Shown here: positions 53,192 to 62,174 of the stretch, piece after piece
Layout: each line of letters begins with the position of its first letter
How positions within the stretch are numbered: position 1 is the first letter of the stretch
Assembly (NCBI RefSeq): GCF_002865585.1
Contig: NZ_CP025581.1
Coordinates: forward strand, 3,472,001 to 3,536,000
Length of the DNA stretch: 64,000 nucleotides
Direction: 5' to 3'
DNA from: Nocardioides houyundeii
GTDB lineage: Bacteria; Actinomycetota; Actinomycetes; Propionibacteriales; Nocardioidaceae
Notes under the pieces: generated by a model
What the model was told of the DNA's origin: nothing
The model's input: only the letters and a program-made list of their open reading frames with translations
Database searches by the model: none
Made by a program: the position numbers and the translations under genes

Positions 53192-54504
53192 GGCTCTCCC
53201 GTGCGGCCGTCACCTGCCTGCTGCTGCCCGCCGCGCTCGCCCTCTCCGCCTGCACCGGCGCTGCGGGCGAGGACGAGGAGCCGGAGCCGGAGGGCCCCGG
53301 CGCGGTGGAGTTCACGCCCCCGCCGTACACCGAGCCGGGACCGGACGTCGTCCTCGGCACCGCGCACCCCAGCGCGCTGCCCACCGAGATCCCGGAGAAG
53401 CTGCACGTGTCGAAGATCGACCCGATCAGCGCCGACGAGATCGTCATCCTCGACGGGGACGGGCGCTTGGAGGTGCCCCTGCACGTGGTCGACCCGGCGA
53501 CCGGCGAGTCGACCGCGCGCATGGTGGTCGGTCCGGGGATCTGGGACGCGGTGATCCACCCGTTCGTCGGCGAGAGCCCGGACGACCCGGCCCTGCTGGC
53601 CGCCGAGGTGTGGCGGCCGCGCGGCTCCCGCGGCGCGGCCGACTTCACCGTCTCGACGTACGCCGGCGATCTGCTGGAGCCGGACGAGATCCTGATGCCG
53701 GACTACACCCGAGCCCACTCGCGCCCCGGTTCCAGCGCCGTCTCGACCGACGGGCGGTACTTCGTGTTCTGGGACGACGGCCTCTTCGGGCCCCGCGTGT
53801 ACGACCTCGACCAGAACGTGGAGACCGGTGCGCTCCAGACGGTGGGCTGCGGCCCGTTCACCTGGCTCAACGGCCGCGACCTCTACTCCGTGTGCGAGGA
53901 GAGCCGCGAGCTGGTCCACCTGCAGATCCAGGACGACGGCTCGCTGGAGGAGGTCGCCCGGGCGGCGGTGCTCCCCGAGGACTTCGTGAGCAACCGCAAG
54001 GCCACCTACGCCGAGGACGCCGACAAGGCGCTGCTGGTGAGCGCCAACGGTGACGTGTTCGTGTTCGACTTCTCCGCCGGCCTCCCCAGCGAGCCCGTGG
54101 AGCCGGTCGGGAACGCCGGTCAGCGCAGTGGGCGCTTCGACCAGAACGCCATCGACAACACCGGCACCCGGATCGCGATCACCTACACCGACAGCAAGAT
54201 CCACCCGCACTCGATGCGCGCCGGTGACGTCGACAAGATCATCGTGTCCGACGCCACCACCCTCGACCCGGTCGCCACCCTGACCCGCCGGTCGATGAAG
54301 CTGTCCGAGATCCACTCGATCGCCTTCTCGACCGACGGCTCGCGGCTGCTCGTCAACGGGGCCAGCACCGAGGACAAGGACGGCGAGACCAAGCCGATGA
54401 TCCTGACCTTCGACGCGAAGACCGGCAAGCGGGTCGCGGCGAAGGAGATCAAGGGCTTCGCCGGATCGCCGGACCGGATGATCACCCCGCAGGAGATCGG
54501 ATGA
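53188..54504 (+). CDS. mauB: Amine dehydrogenase heavy chain-like propeller lipoprotein (MauB-like)
   Basis: 438 residues from ATG 53188 (ATGA overlap with the light chain). Signal peptide with lipobox LALSAC (Cys ~22), so it is a lipoprotein on the outer face of the membrane. The mature part is a beta-propeller of the MADH heavy-chain type: ILDGDGRLEVPLHVVDPATGE, GRYFVFWDDGLFGPRVYDLDQN, VSANGDVFVFDFSAG, GTRIAITYTDSK and KIIVSDATTLDPVATLTRRSMKLSEIHSIAFSTDG. Heavy chains hold the TTQ light chain and guide substrate and electron transfer. Lipid anchoring suits a Gram-positive cell. Confidence 0.82.
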   Translation: MRLSRAAVTCLLLPAALALSACTGAAGEDEEPEPEGPGAVEFTPPPYTEPGPDVVLGTAHPSALPTEIPEKLHVSKIDPISADEIVILDGDGRLEVPLHVVDPATGESTARMVVGPGIWDAVIHPFVGESPDDPALLAAEVWRPRGSRGAADFTVSTYAGDLLEPDEILMPDYTRAHSRPGSSAVSTDGRYFVFWDDGLFGPRVYDLDQNVETGALQTVGCGPFTWLNGRDLYSVCEESRELVHLQIQDDGSLEEVARAAVLPEDFVSNRKATYAEDADKALLVSANGDVFVFDFSAGLPSEPVEPVGNAGQRSGRFDQNAIDNTGTRIAITYTDSKIHPHSMRAGDVDKIIVSDATTLDPVATLTRRSMKLSEIHSIAFSTDGSRLLVNGASTEDKDGETKPMILTFDAKTGKRVAAKEIKGFAGSPDRMITPQEIG

Positions 54505-56111
54505 CCCACGCCGCCTCCGGGGTCGGCTCGGCAGTGCTGGACCGCCGCCGGTTCCTCCGCCTCGGCTCCATCGGAGCCGGGGCGGTGGGCCTGGGCACCC
54601 TGGGGCTGTCGGCGTGCAGCCAGGGTTCCTCGGCCCCCGACGGTGGTGCGACCCCCGCCCGCGACTTCATCCTCCCCGGCGACGCGGAGGTGGCCGCGGC
54701 GGAGGCGGAGCGCTACTCGTCGGGTCGAAGTGCCGCGTTCACGCTGGCCGCGGCAGCCACCACGGTCGACCTCGGCGGACGCCGGGTCGCCACCTGGGCG
54801 TACGGCGGCAAGGCGGTCGCCCCCGTGCTGCGCGCCACCAAGGGCGACCTGATGAAGGTCGCGGTCACCAACCACCTGGACGCCGAGACCACGCTGCACT
54901 GGCACGGCATCCGGATCCGCAACGACATGGACGGCGCAGCGCCCATCACCCAGGAGCCGATCGCGGCGGGTGGCGGGACCTTCGACTACCAGTTCCTGGC
55001 GCCCGACCCCGGCACGTACTGGTACCACTCGCACAGCGGGCTCCAGGCCGACCGTGGGCTCTTCGGCGCGCTCGTGATCGAGGACCCCGACGACCGGACC
55101 GGGGCGGACGCTGACGCTGTGCTCGTGCTCGACGACTGGGTCGACGGTCTCGGCACCACCCCGGACGCCGTGCTGATGGCCCTCAACTCCGATCTCGCCG
55201 GCGGGCACGGCGCCCACTCCGGGCACGGCGACGACGCCCCCACACCGAGCCACACCGGTGCCGAGATGCGGCTGGCCAAGCAGCTGGTCGGCGGGGGTCA
55301 CGGCCGCTCGCCGGCCCTGGGCGGGATGACCCAGCACATCGGCTACCCCCTCAACCTGATCAACGGCCGACCCCCGAACGACCCGGAGCCGGTGGTGGCG
55401 AGAGCCGGGCAGCGGCTACGGCTGCGGCTCGTCAACGCGGCCGCCGAGACGCCGTACCGCTTCGCGGTGGCGGGGCACGAGCTCACCGTCGTGGCCGTCG
55501 ACGGCTACGACACCGAGCCCGCAACGGCCGACGCCGTGATCCTCGGGATGGCGCAGCGCGTCGACGTGCTGCTCACGGTGCGCTCGGGCAGCTGGCCCGT
55601 GGTCGCGAAGGTCGAGGGACGCGCCGGCTACGCCTCCACCGTGCTGCGCACCACGGACGCCGTCCCGATGCGCGACCCCGACGTCGCCGGACGGATCCCC
55701 GAGCTCCGGGGCCGGTTGCTGCTCGAGAGCGAGCTGCGGCCCGCCGAGGCGGTCCGTCTCGAGCCTCGGGAGCCGGACCGGGACTACCAGGTCGAGCTGA
55801 TCCAGGCCGGCGACCGCTACGCGTGGGGCATGGGCGGTCGCGACGCCGGGGGCCTCTTCATGAAGCCGGGCGAACGGATCCGGATCACGATGAGGAACAC
55901 CTCGCCGATGTGGCACCCGATGCACACGCACGGCCACACCTTCGCCGTGCCGGCGTACGACGGGTTGCGCCGCGACACCGTGAACGTGCTGCCCGGCACC
56001 GAGCTGGCCATCGAGTTCGACGCCGACAACCCCGGCGAGTGGATGTTCCACTGCCACAACGCCTACCACTTCGAAGCCGGCATGACCGCGAACCTGCGGT
56101 ACGTGCGATGA
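54501..56111 (+). CDS. Multicopper oxidase in the mau-like operon
   Basis: 536 residues, overlapping mauB by 4 nt. Twin-arginine signal LDRRRFLRLGS with a lipobox-like LGLSAC (Cys39). Copper sites: HWHG (His133, His135), HSH (His176, His178), HPMHTHGH (~471) and HCHNAYHFEAGM (~518), a complete laccase-type set (one T1 and a T2/T3 cluster). A His-rich loop (GGHGAHSGHGDDA, ~230) and a His-Gly stretch lie mid-protein. It could oxidise the cupredoxins with O2, or take the place of MauG in TTQ maturation. No mauG is present in the operon. Both roles are inference. Confidence 0.93.
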   Translation: MTHAASGVGSAVLDRRRFLRLGSIGAGAVGLGTLGLSACSQGSSAPDGGATPARDFILPGDAEVAAAEAERYSSGRSAAFTLAAAATTVDLGGRRVATWAYGGKAVAPVLRATKGDLMKVAVTNHLDAETTLHWHGIRIRNDMDGAAPITQEPIAAGGGTFDYQFLAPDPGTYWYHSHSGLQADRGLFGALVIEDPDDRTGADADAVLVLDDWVDGLGTTPDAVLMALNSDLAGGHGAHSGHGDDAPTPSHTGAEMRLAKQLVGGGHGRSPALGGMTQHIGYPLNLINGRPPNDPEPVVARAGQRLRLRLVNAAAETPYRFAVAGHELTVVAVDGYDTEPATADAVILGMAQRVDVLLTVRSGSWPVVAKVEGRAGYASTVLRTTDAVPMRDPDVAGRIPELRGRLLLESELRPAEAVRLEPREPDRDYQVELIQAGDRYAWGMGGRDAGGLFMKPGERIRITMRNTSPMWHPMHTHGHTFAVPAYDGLRRDTVNVLPGTELAIEFDADNPGEWMFHCHNAYHFEAGMTANLRYVR

Positions 56112-56122
56112 GAGGAACCCCG

Positions 56123-56488
56123 ATGAAGAAGCTGGCCAGCGCCCTGCTCGTCCCGATGCTGGTGGTCTCGCTGACCGCCTGCGGAGGCGACAGCGACGCC
56201 TCCGACGGGTCCGCCGAGTCCAGCGGACCCGCGGCGGTGGTCGACGTGACGGGCATGGCCTACACCCCCGCCGAGGTCACGATCGAGGTCGGCGAGACGG
56301 TCGAGTGGCACTTCGACGACGGCGGCATCCCGCACGACGTCGCCGGCGACGGTGCGCTCGCGGGCCGGCTGCAGAGCGACCTCCTCACCGAGGGCACCTA
56401 CTCCTACACCTTCGAGGAGGCCGGCACGTTCACCTATCACTGCACTCCGCATCCACAGATGGTCGGAACCGTGGTCGTCGAGGGCTGA
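56123..56488 (+). CDS. Cupredoxin lipoprotein (amicyanin/plastocyanin-like) 1
   Basis: 121 residues from ATG 56123, GAGAGGAA upstream (ATG 56108 would add five residues). Lipobox LVVSLTACGG. Blue-copper ligands: His in GGIPHDVAG (~74), Cys-x4-His-x-x-Met-like YHCTPHPQMVG (Cys ~109, His, Met). The core MAYTPAEVTIEVGETVEWHFDD is amicyanin-like. As in methylamine dehydrogenase systems it probably takes electrons from TTQ; here the multicopper oxidase next door could be the acceptor. Confidence 0.88.
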   Translation: MKKLASALLVPMLVVSLTACGGDSDASDGSAESSGPAAVVDVTGMAYTPAEVTIEVGETVEWHFDDGGIPHDVAGDGALAGRLQSDLLTEGTYSYTFEEAGTFTYHCTPHPQMVGTVVVEG

Positions 56489-56497
56489 GGTCGTCCG

Positions 56498-56851
56498 ATG
56501 GGTCCCAGGGGTGCCAGCGCCGGCGCTGTGCTGGTCAGCGCACTGGCGTTCGCCGGCTGCGGCGCCCCCGACTCCTCGACTGCCGACTCCCCGGCGGCTC
56601 CCGACGCCGTGGTCGTCGTGCGGGACCTGCACTTCACCCCGGCCGAGGTCACCGTGCCCGTCGGCGGGACCGTCGAGTGGAGGTTCGACGACGACGGGCT
56701 GCTCCACCAGGCCCGCTCCAAGGGGCTCTTCGACAGCGGAGCCCTCGACGAGCTGGCCTGGTCCTTCACCTTCGACGAGCCCGGCGTCTACGAGTACGAC
56801 TGCGTGATCCACCCCTACATGCTCGGCACCGTCACGGTCGTCGACTCCTGA
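56498..56851 (+). CDS. Cupredoxin lipoprotein (amicyanin/plastocyanin-like) 2
   Basis: 117 residues, 9 bp after the first copy. Lipobox LAFAGCG. Copper ligands: His in GLLHQAR (~74), Cys and His and Met in YDCVIHPYMLGT. The core LHFTPAEVTVPVGGTVEWRFDDD is clearly related to copy 1 but much diverged, so the duplication is old or the two have different partners. No good Shine-Dalgarno is seen, so it may rely on coupling to copy 1. Confidence 0.87.
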   Translation: MGPRGASAGAVLVSALAFAGCGAPDSSTADSPAAPDAVVVVRDLHFTPAEVTVPVGGTVEWRFDDDGLLHQARSKGLFDSGALDELAWSFTFDEPGVYEYDCVIHPYMLGTVTVVDS

Positions 56852-56916
56852 TTCCCCGCACCAGTGCAGCAACCCACCGAGGATCCGACCGGATCCCATC
56901 ACCCCCGGAGGAAGAC

Positions 56917-57768
56917 ATGACACAGATGCTCATTCGCGAGTCCCTCACCCACGAGCCGCTGGCCACCGACGTGCCCGCCATCCGGCCCACGCTCCAGCAG
57001 GCTGTGCCCACTCCGACCAGGGCCGGGCTGGTGGCGGGCGCCGCAGCCGTCGGGGCGGCCGTCGCCGCGGTCGCCGCACCGACCGGGGCCGCCGCCCTGA
57101 CCACGGTCGTCGCGGGAGCCGGCGTGCTCACCGCCGTGGCGGCCAACTGGTCGACCTGCGGGATGTCCGTGGCGGGCGTCGTCGCCGCGCCCAAGCAGCC
57201 GGGACGCGCCGGCTCCTCCACGCCGGTACGCCGCCTCGGCTGGCACGCCCTCGGCTCGCTCCTCACCGGCGTACCCACCGGGGCGCTGCTGGGGGCACTC
57301 GGCGCGCTGGTCGCCGGGGCTCTCTCCCTGGGCTGGGCCCTCGCGCTGTGGGCGGTGGTCGCGCTGGCGTACGGACTGCACGAGCTCGGCCTGGTCCGGA
57401 TGTCGACGCCGATGCGCCGCCGGCAGCTGCCGCGACAGCTGCGGCGCACGATGGCGCCGTGGAAGGTGTCGTTCCTGTTCGGCACGCTGATCGGACCGGG
57501 CTTCATGATCTTCATCCGGTCGAGCGCGTACTACCTGCTGGTGCTCGGCGTGCTCGCCGCCGGCTCTCCGGCCCTCGGTGCGGCCCTCTTCGCGCTCGTC
57601 TCCCTCAGTCGCTGCCTGCCGAGCCTGTTCGCCATCGCGCACACCCGCAACGGCGGCTCCATGCCGGGGTTCCTCTCGGCGATGTGCCTGGTCGATCGCC
57701 GGGTCCAGACCGTCACCGGTGCGGGTCTGGTCGCGTTGGCGACGTTCGCCGGGGTGAGCGTGCTCTGA
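56917..57768 (+). CDS. MauF-like integral membrane protein
   Basis: 283 residues, GGAGGAAGAC directly before ATG 56917. Six or so membrane helices: Ala/Gly-rich ones at ~40-75, then NWSTCGMSVAGVV (~87-99), LGSLLTGVPTGALLGALGALVAGALSLGWALALWAVVALAYG, VSFLFGTLIGPGFMIFIRSSAYYLLVLGVLAAGS, LFALVSLSRCLPSLFAIAH. Two Cys at the starts of helices recall the DsbD/CcdA fold of MauF, which is needed for dehydrogenase biogenesis. The MauF call rests on context and topology, not on a signature motif. Confidence 0.55.
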   Translation: MTQMLIRESLTHEPLATDVPAIRPTLQQAVPTPTRAGLVAGAAAVGAAVAAVAAPTGAAALTTVVAGAGVLTAVAANWSTCGMSVAGVVAAPKQPGRAGSSTPVRRLGWHALGSLLTGVPTGALLGALGALVAGALSLGWALALWAVVALAYGLHELGLVRMSTPMRRRQLPRQLRRTMAPWKVSFLFGTLIGPGFMIFIRSSAYYLLVLGVLAAGSPALGAALFALVSLSRCLPSLFAIAHTRNGGSMPGFLSAMCLVDRRVQTVTGAGLVALATFAGVSVL

Positions 57769-57834
57769 CCGTTGCGGCCGCCACTCCTTCGCCTCTCCCC
57801 CTAGGCTGGCGGCAACCAGTCGGGAGGACTGACG

Positions 57835-59130
57835 ATGAGCCACCAAGCACTGCAGGACCGGGTACGGCGCCAGCGGGAGCAGCTGCCCGACATGTACGCC
57901 GCCTTCGGCCCCGAGCACCTGCCGGAACGGCTCGCCCTGACCCTGGACGACCCCAGCGACCTCGACGACGTCAAGGGCGTGGACCGGGGCGAGCTGCTCG
58001 CCGACACCGAGCTGATGGACCTGATGGTGACTGCCACCCGGCTGGGGGACGCGGTGGCGGACGCCTACGCCCTGCTCCTGCCGGAGCACGGGATGCGTGG
58101 CCTGATCGACATGCTGCAGACCGCGTGCCGCGACGGCATCGAGGCGGTGCCGGACGCCCCGCCGGAGCTGCGGGCCTTCCTGGCCGCGATGGAGGACCGG
58201 CCGGACTGGATCGATCTGGAGCAGGTCGAGGAGGGTGCCCGGTGGGAGCGCATCAACGCCGCACTGCTCACCCCGTTCGTGATCCGGGGCGCGTTCCTGG
58301 CCACCTTCCTCAACGCCTACGCCGCGCTGCCGATGGCGATCACCGGCGCCCTCACCGGCGAGACCTCGGCACGGCGGGTCAAGGAGACGGCCGCGTTCTT
58401 CGCCGCCACCGTGCTGCCAGGCGGCACCGCGCGCAACGGTCCCGGTTTCGAGGCCGCGGCCATGGTGCGGTTGATGCACTCGGCCGTGCGGGTGCACGCC
58501 ACCCGCTCGGGACGGTGGAACCACGATACGCACGGTTCGCCGATCCCTCAGGTGGACCAGATGCCGGCGGGGCTGATCAGCAGCTTCCTGATGTCGGTGG
58601 CGACCGTGAAGGACGGGCGCGACGACTTCAACACGCGTGAGCGGGCGATGATCGAGCTGGCCCGTTACCGCTGCTTCCTGCTCGGCCTGCCCGTCGAGCT
58701 GCTGCCCGAGGACCCGCACGGAGTGATCCGCGTCTTCAAGGCGCGCGCCGCGACGCTGCGCAGCTCGTTCGACGACGACACCTGCGGGGCGCTGGTCCGC
58801 GCCACCCTGGCAGCCCGGCTCCATCCGGACGCCGGCGCGTGGGGCCGGGCCGCGGAGCGGTTCGAGCGCAGCTTCGCCACGATCACCTTCGTCAAGGCCT
58901 TCCTGCAAGGCGACTACGAGCGCGCCGAGCGGATGGGCGTGCACGTCAGCCGGGCAGACCAGCTGCGCGCCGCCCCGATGCTGCCGTTCCTGATCGGGCG
59001 GGTGCTGGTGGTCCGCAAGCTCGCCGGGGTCCCGGGACTGGGCCGGGTCACCGACCGCTACGTCGTGGCCACCCTGCGCCGCAGGCTCCGCGGCTACGGC
59101 CACCCGGAGTACGTCGCCCGGGTCGGCTGA
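57835..59130 (+). CDS. MpaB/DUF2236-family oxygenase-like protein
   Basis: 431 residues, GGGAGGACTGACG before ATG 57835. The DUF2236/latex-clearing-protein-like pattern is present: GFEAAAMVRLMHSAVRVHATRSGRWNHDTHGSPIPQVDQMPAGLISSF (~205-250), then MIELARYRCFLLGLP. Relatives are haem-dependent (MpaB and rubber oxygenase Lcp groups); the axial His candidates here are in LMHSAVR and WNHDTHG. No signal peptide. It lies 66 bp after the mau-like operon and might be read with it, but it has its own ribosome site. Substrate unknown. Confidence 0.75.
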   Translation: MSHQALQDRVRRQREQLPDMYAAFGPEHLPERLALTLDDPSDLDDVKGVDRGELLADTELMDLMVTATRLGDAVADAYALLLPEHGMRGLIDMLQTACRDGIEAVPDAPPELRAFLAAMEDRPDWIDLEQVEEGARWERINAALLTPFVIRGAFLATFLNAYAALPMAITGALTGETSARRVKETAAFFAATVLPGGTARNGPGFEAAAMVRLMHSAVRVHATRSGRWNHDTHGSPIPQVDQMPAGLISSFLMSVATVKDGRDDFNTRERAMIELARYRCFLLGLPVELLPEDPHGVIRVFKARAATLRSSFDDDTCGALVRATLAARLHPDAGAWGRAAERFERSFATITFVKAFLQGDYERAERMGVHVSRADQLRAAPMLPFLIGRVLVVRKLAGVPGLGRVTDRYVVATLRRRLRGYGHPEYVARVG

Positions 59131-59184
59131 TCGGTCGGCTCCGGGCAGCGGCGGCATCGCTGCGCCGCTGCCCGCAGGTAGCCG

Positions 59185-59730
59185 TCAGTGCAGCTGTCGG
59201 CTCCGGGTGACCGCCTCGTAGTAGCGGCTGGACTCCGGCCGCCAGAGGAAGAACAGGATGACGACGGCCAGGACCACCGAGACCAGGTTGAAGACCAGGG
59301 TGGTCGTCGTGCTGCCCGGCTGGTTGAGGGTCAGGAGGGTGGAGAGCACGTTGAGCACCCCCAGCACGGTCGCGGTGATCCGCGCCCAGGACCGGCCCTG
59401 GCCGTTCTTCCAGGCGAGCCACGCCCACAGCGCCACCCCGACCAGGCCGAACAGGCCGATCATGGTGAGCGAGACCGCGTAGGCGGCGTCGATCGTGCTC
59501 TGGGTCGCGTTGGGGTCGGACTCGCGCACCGACTCCTCGACGGTGTCCTTGAGCCCGCCCAGGGTGAAGAGCGAGATGATCAGGGACAGCAGGCCCAGGC
59601 CGGCGCCGACGTACATCAGCTTCACGGCGTTGGAGATGCTGGCGGGGCGCTCGGGCAGCTGCGCCGGTCCCTTGCCCTCACCCTGCGGGTACTGCGGGTA
59701 CTGCGGATACTGCGGGTACTGCTCGGACAT
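59185..59730 (-). CDS. Membrane protein with YPQ-repeat N-terminus
   Basis: 181 residues. Residues 4-16 are YPQ repeats from a 9-bp tandem DNA repeat. Four membrane helices: ~37-57 (LMYVGAGLGLLSLIISLFTL), ~85-107, ~117-137 and ~148-165, with an extracellular loop after the first (VEESVRESDPNATQSTI). This fits small tetraspan actinobacterial proteins with Pro-rich N-termini; function unknown. Upstream 59731-59967 holds its promoter presumably, and no gene. Confidence 0.75.
   Translation of the reverse strand: MSEQYPQYPQYPQYPQGEGKGPAQLPERPASISNAVKLMYVGAGLGLLSLIISLFTLGGLKDTVEESVRESDPNATQSTIDAAYAVSLTMIGLFGLVGVALWAWLAWKNGQGRSWARITATVLGVLNVLSTLLTLNQPGSTTTTLVFNLVSVVLAVVILFFLWRPESSRYYEAVTRSRQLH
59684..59719 (-). 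repeat. Four 9-bp tandem repeats in the YPQ gene
   Basis: TGCGGGTAC repeated four times, the third with one change, encoding QYP units. Copy number could vary between strains by slippage. Confidence 0.8.
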
Positions 59731-59967
59731 CCATCCCCCTACGGTCTCAAGCGGACGAGCTCTGATGGGTCCGACTCTTCCATGCGCGTGGCCGGCCTAA
59801 ACGTGGCGGGCGCTGCGCAGGAGCCGGAAGCCGAAGACCACAGGCACCCAGGCCAGGGTCATCAGCATGCAAGGGTGTCCCAGGCACTCCCCATGGTCCC
59901 TCCCCGTCGCCGATCTGCGAGTGGTCAGCGTCCCGAGGACGGTCCTCGGTGTCAAGGGTCCTCAGCG

Positions 59968-60786
59968 TCAGCCCAGGGCGACCGGAGCGGCGGGCAGCGC
60001 CCGCTTGTGCGCCGTCCTGGAGTACGCCGTCTCGATCACCCGACGCGCCTCGTCGGAGACCTGCTCGCCGACCAGGTAGCCGTCGATCTCGGCGTAGGTG
60101 ATGCCGTAGGCGGTCTCGTCGGGCAGCTGCGGGCGGGCCTCCTCCAGGTCGGCGGTCGGGACCTTCGCCACCAGCGCGTCCGGGGCGCGGAGGTGCCGGC
60201 CCAGCTGGCGCACCTGCCCCTTGGTCAGGCCGGCGAGCGGAGTGATGTCGGCGGCCCCGTCACCGTGCTTGGTGAAGAAGCCCATCACCGCCTCGGCGGC
60301 GTGGTCGGTGCCGACCACCAGCGCTCCCAGCCGCCCGGCGACGGCGTACTGGGCGGTCATCCTGATCCTGGCCTTGATGTTGCCCTTCACGAAGTCGGCC
60401 CTGGCCGCGTCCTGGTAGCCGCCGGCCGGCGAGGTGGCGGCGTGCAGCGGGTCCACCGAGGGCTTGATGTCCACGGTGACCACCTCGTCGGCGGCGATGA
60501 ACCGCAGCGCCTGCTGCGCGTCGGCCTCGTCGGCCTGGACGCCGTACGGCAGGCGCACCGCGGTGAACCGCTTGCCCGCCCGCTCGCAGGCGAGCTGGGT
60601 CAGCCGCCCGGTCACCGTGGAGTCGACGCCCCCGGAGATGCCGAGCACGTAGCCGCTCGCGCCGGACCCGGTCAGGTAGTCGGCGAGGAACGAGACCCGA
60701 CGCTCCGCCTCGGCTGCCGCCTCGATCTCCGCCACCACACCGAGCGCCGAGGCGATCCGCTGCTGGACGGGGGTGGGGTCGGTCAT
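59968..60786 (-). CDS. nadE: Ammonia-dependent NAD+ synthase
   Basis: 272 residues from ATG 60786 with GAAAGGCGCC upstream, close to E. coli NadE in length and lacking a glutaminase domain. PP-loop [10 protein letters not shown] (~48-57); [75 protein letters not shown] and [12 protein letters not shown] are all family motifs. It makes NAD+ from deamido-NAD+, ATP and ammonia. It has no visible operon partner. Confidence 0.95.
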   Translation of the reverse strand: MTDPTPVQQRIASALGVVAEIEAAAEAERRVSFLADYLTGSGASGYVLGISGGVDSTVTGRLTQLACERAGKRFTAVRLPYGVQADEADAQQALRFIAADEVVTVDIKPSVDPLHAATSPAGGYQDAARADFVKGNIKARIRMTAQYAVAGRLGALVVGTDHAAEAVMGFFTKHGDGAADITPLAGLTKGQVRQLGRHLRAPDALVAKVPTADLEEARPQLPDETAYGITYAEIDGYLVGEQVSDEARRVIETAYSRTAHKRALPAAPVALG

Positions 60787-60868
60787 CTGGCGCCTTTCGT
60801 CCGAGGCCGCCGGTGTGCGGCCCGGGACCATCCTGCCAAGGTGCTCACCGCCGCCGTCCTGCCGGACC

Positions 60869-62029
60869 TCAGCCAGTCGGGGCCGAGGCGGTGGGCAGTG
60901 TGAACGCGAGCGAGACGTCGGTGCCGTGACCCAGCGCCGAGGTCAGGGAGAGCTCGCCGTCCATCAGGTCCACCAGCTCTCGGCAGATCGCCAGCCCCAG
61001 CCCCGCGCCCTCGTGGCGCCGGGTCGCCGAGGGGTCGGCCTGGGAGAACGGGTCGAAGATGCTCTGGCACAGCTCGGACGGCACGCCCACCCCGGAGTCG
61101 CGCACCCCGATGTGCAGCGTCGTGGCCCCTGGGGCTGCGGCAGCCGAGCGGGCGCTGAGCTCGACGAACCCGTGCTCGGTGAACTTGACCGCGTTGTCCA
61201 GCAGGTTGGTCAGGATCTGCTGCAGCCTGAGGGTGTCGCCCACCAGCCCTCGGCACAGCCCCGGGTCCACGACGAGGTCGAAGCGCAGTCCCTTGCGGGT
61301 CGCCTGCTCTCGCGCCCAGGAGCAGACGTCGTACAGCAGCAGGTGCGGGTCGAAGGGTGCCGGCTGCAGCGTCAGCACCCCGGCCTCGATCCGGGAGATG
61401 TCCAGGATGTCCTCGATCAGCCGGGCCAGACGCTTGCCGCCGCGCAGCATGCCCTGGACGAACCGCGCCTGCAGCTCGGTGAGCCCGGTGTCCTCCAAGA
61501 GCTCCGCCGTCGCCACGATGGTGGTCAGCGGGGTGCGGAGCTCGTGGCTCATGTTGGCCACGAACAGGGACTTGGCGACGTTCGCGGCATCCGCGGCCTC
61601 ACGCGCCTCGAGCAGCTCGCGACTGGTCCGGGTCCGCAGCGAGATGTCCTCCGCCAACCCGTGCACGCCCACCACGTCGCCCTCGATGACCACCGGCAGT
61701 CCGACCAGGGCGATCTCGACCAGTGCCCCGTCCTTGTGCCGGATGCAGGTCTCCAGCCGCCGCGGCTCGCCCGCCAACACGGCCGCGAACTCGGCCGCGA
61801 CCCGCTCGACCTCGCCGGGGGCGATGACGTCGCGATAGCTCATCCCGCGCATCTCGGCGGGGGTGTAGCCGGTCATCTCCTGGGTGGCGAGGTTGACGTC
61901 GGTGTAGGAGCCCTGGAGGTCGAGGGAGAAGACCGCGTGCGGGTTGTGGGTGAACAGCGAGCGGTAGCGCTCCGCGCCCTCCATCAGGGACCGGACCACC
62001 ACCGGGGTGAGCGGCTCGGGTTCGTCCAC
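60869..62029 (-). CDS. PAS-domain sensor histidine kinase (no response regulator adjacent)
   Basis: 386 residues from GTG 62029, GGAGG 5 nt upstream; GTG 62035 is near-equal. A PAS domain (residues ~20-130: [34 protein letters not shown]) with a PAC end ([22 protein letters not shown]) precedes HisKA ([19 protein letters not shown], His ~170) and HATPase_c ([40 protein letters not shown]). No signal peptide or membrane helix is seen, so it is a soluble kinase. There is no response-regulator gene next to it. Confidence 0.92.
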   Translation of the reverse strand: MDEPEPLTPVVVRSLMEGAERYRSLFTHNPHAVFSLDLQGSYTDVNLATQEMTGYTPAEMRGMSYRDVIAPGEVERVAAEFAAVLAGEPRRLETCIRHKDGALVEIALVGLPVVIEGDVVGVHGLAEDISLRTRTSRELLEAREAADAANVAKSLFVANMSHELRTPLTTIVATAELLEDTGLTELQARFVQGMLRGGKRLARLIEDILDISRIEAGVLTLQPAPFDPHLLLYDVCSWAREQATRKGLRFDLVVDPGLCRGLVGDTLRLQQILTNLLDNAVKFTEHGFVELSARSAAAAPGATTLHIGVRDSGVGVPSELCQSIFDPFSQADPSATRRHEGAGLGLAICRELVDLMDGELSLTSALGHGTDVSLAFTLPTASAPTG

Positions 62030-62174
62030 GCGCACCTCCCATCTGCCGAGTCTGCGGGGCCACGGAACGGACTTTCTCACCCTACGCGTTTCAGCCTGCG
62101 CCACGGCGCCCGGCTTGGTCCAGCGAGCGCGCACTAGAGTCGTGAATCCTGCTGGAACCGAGGAGAGGGACCCC

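Noticed and set aside
59684..59719. CRISPR-like short repeats
   Set aside because: Contiguous 9-bp coding repeats without spacers; they encode YPQ units.
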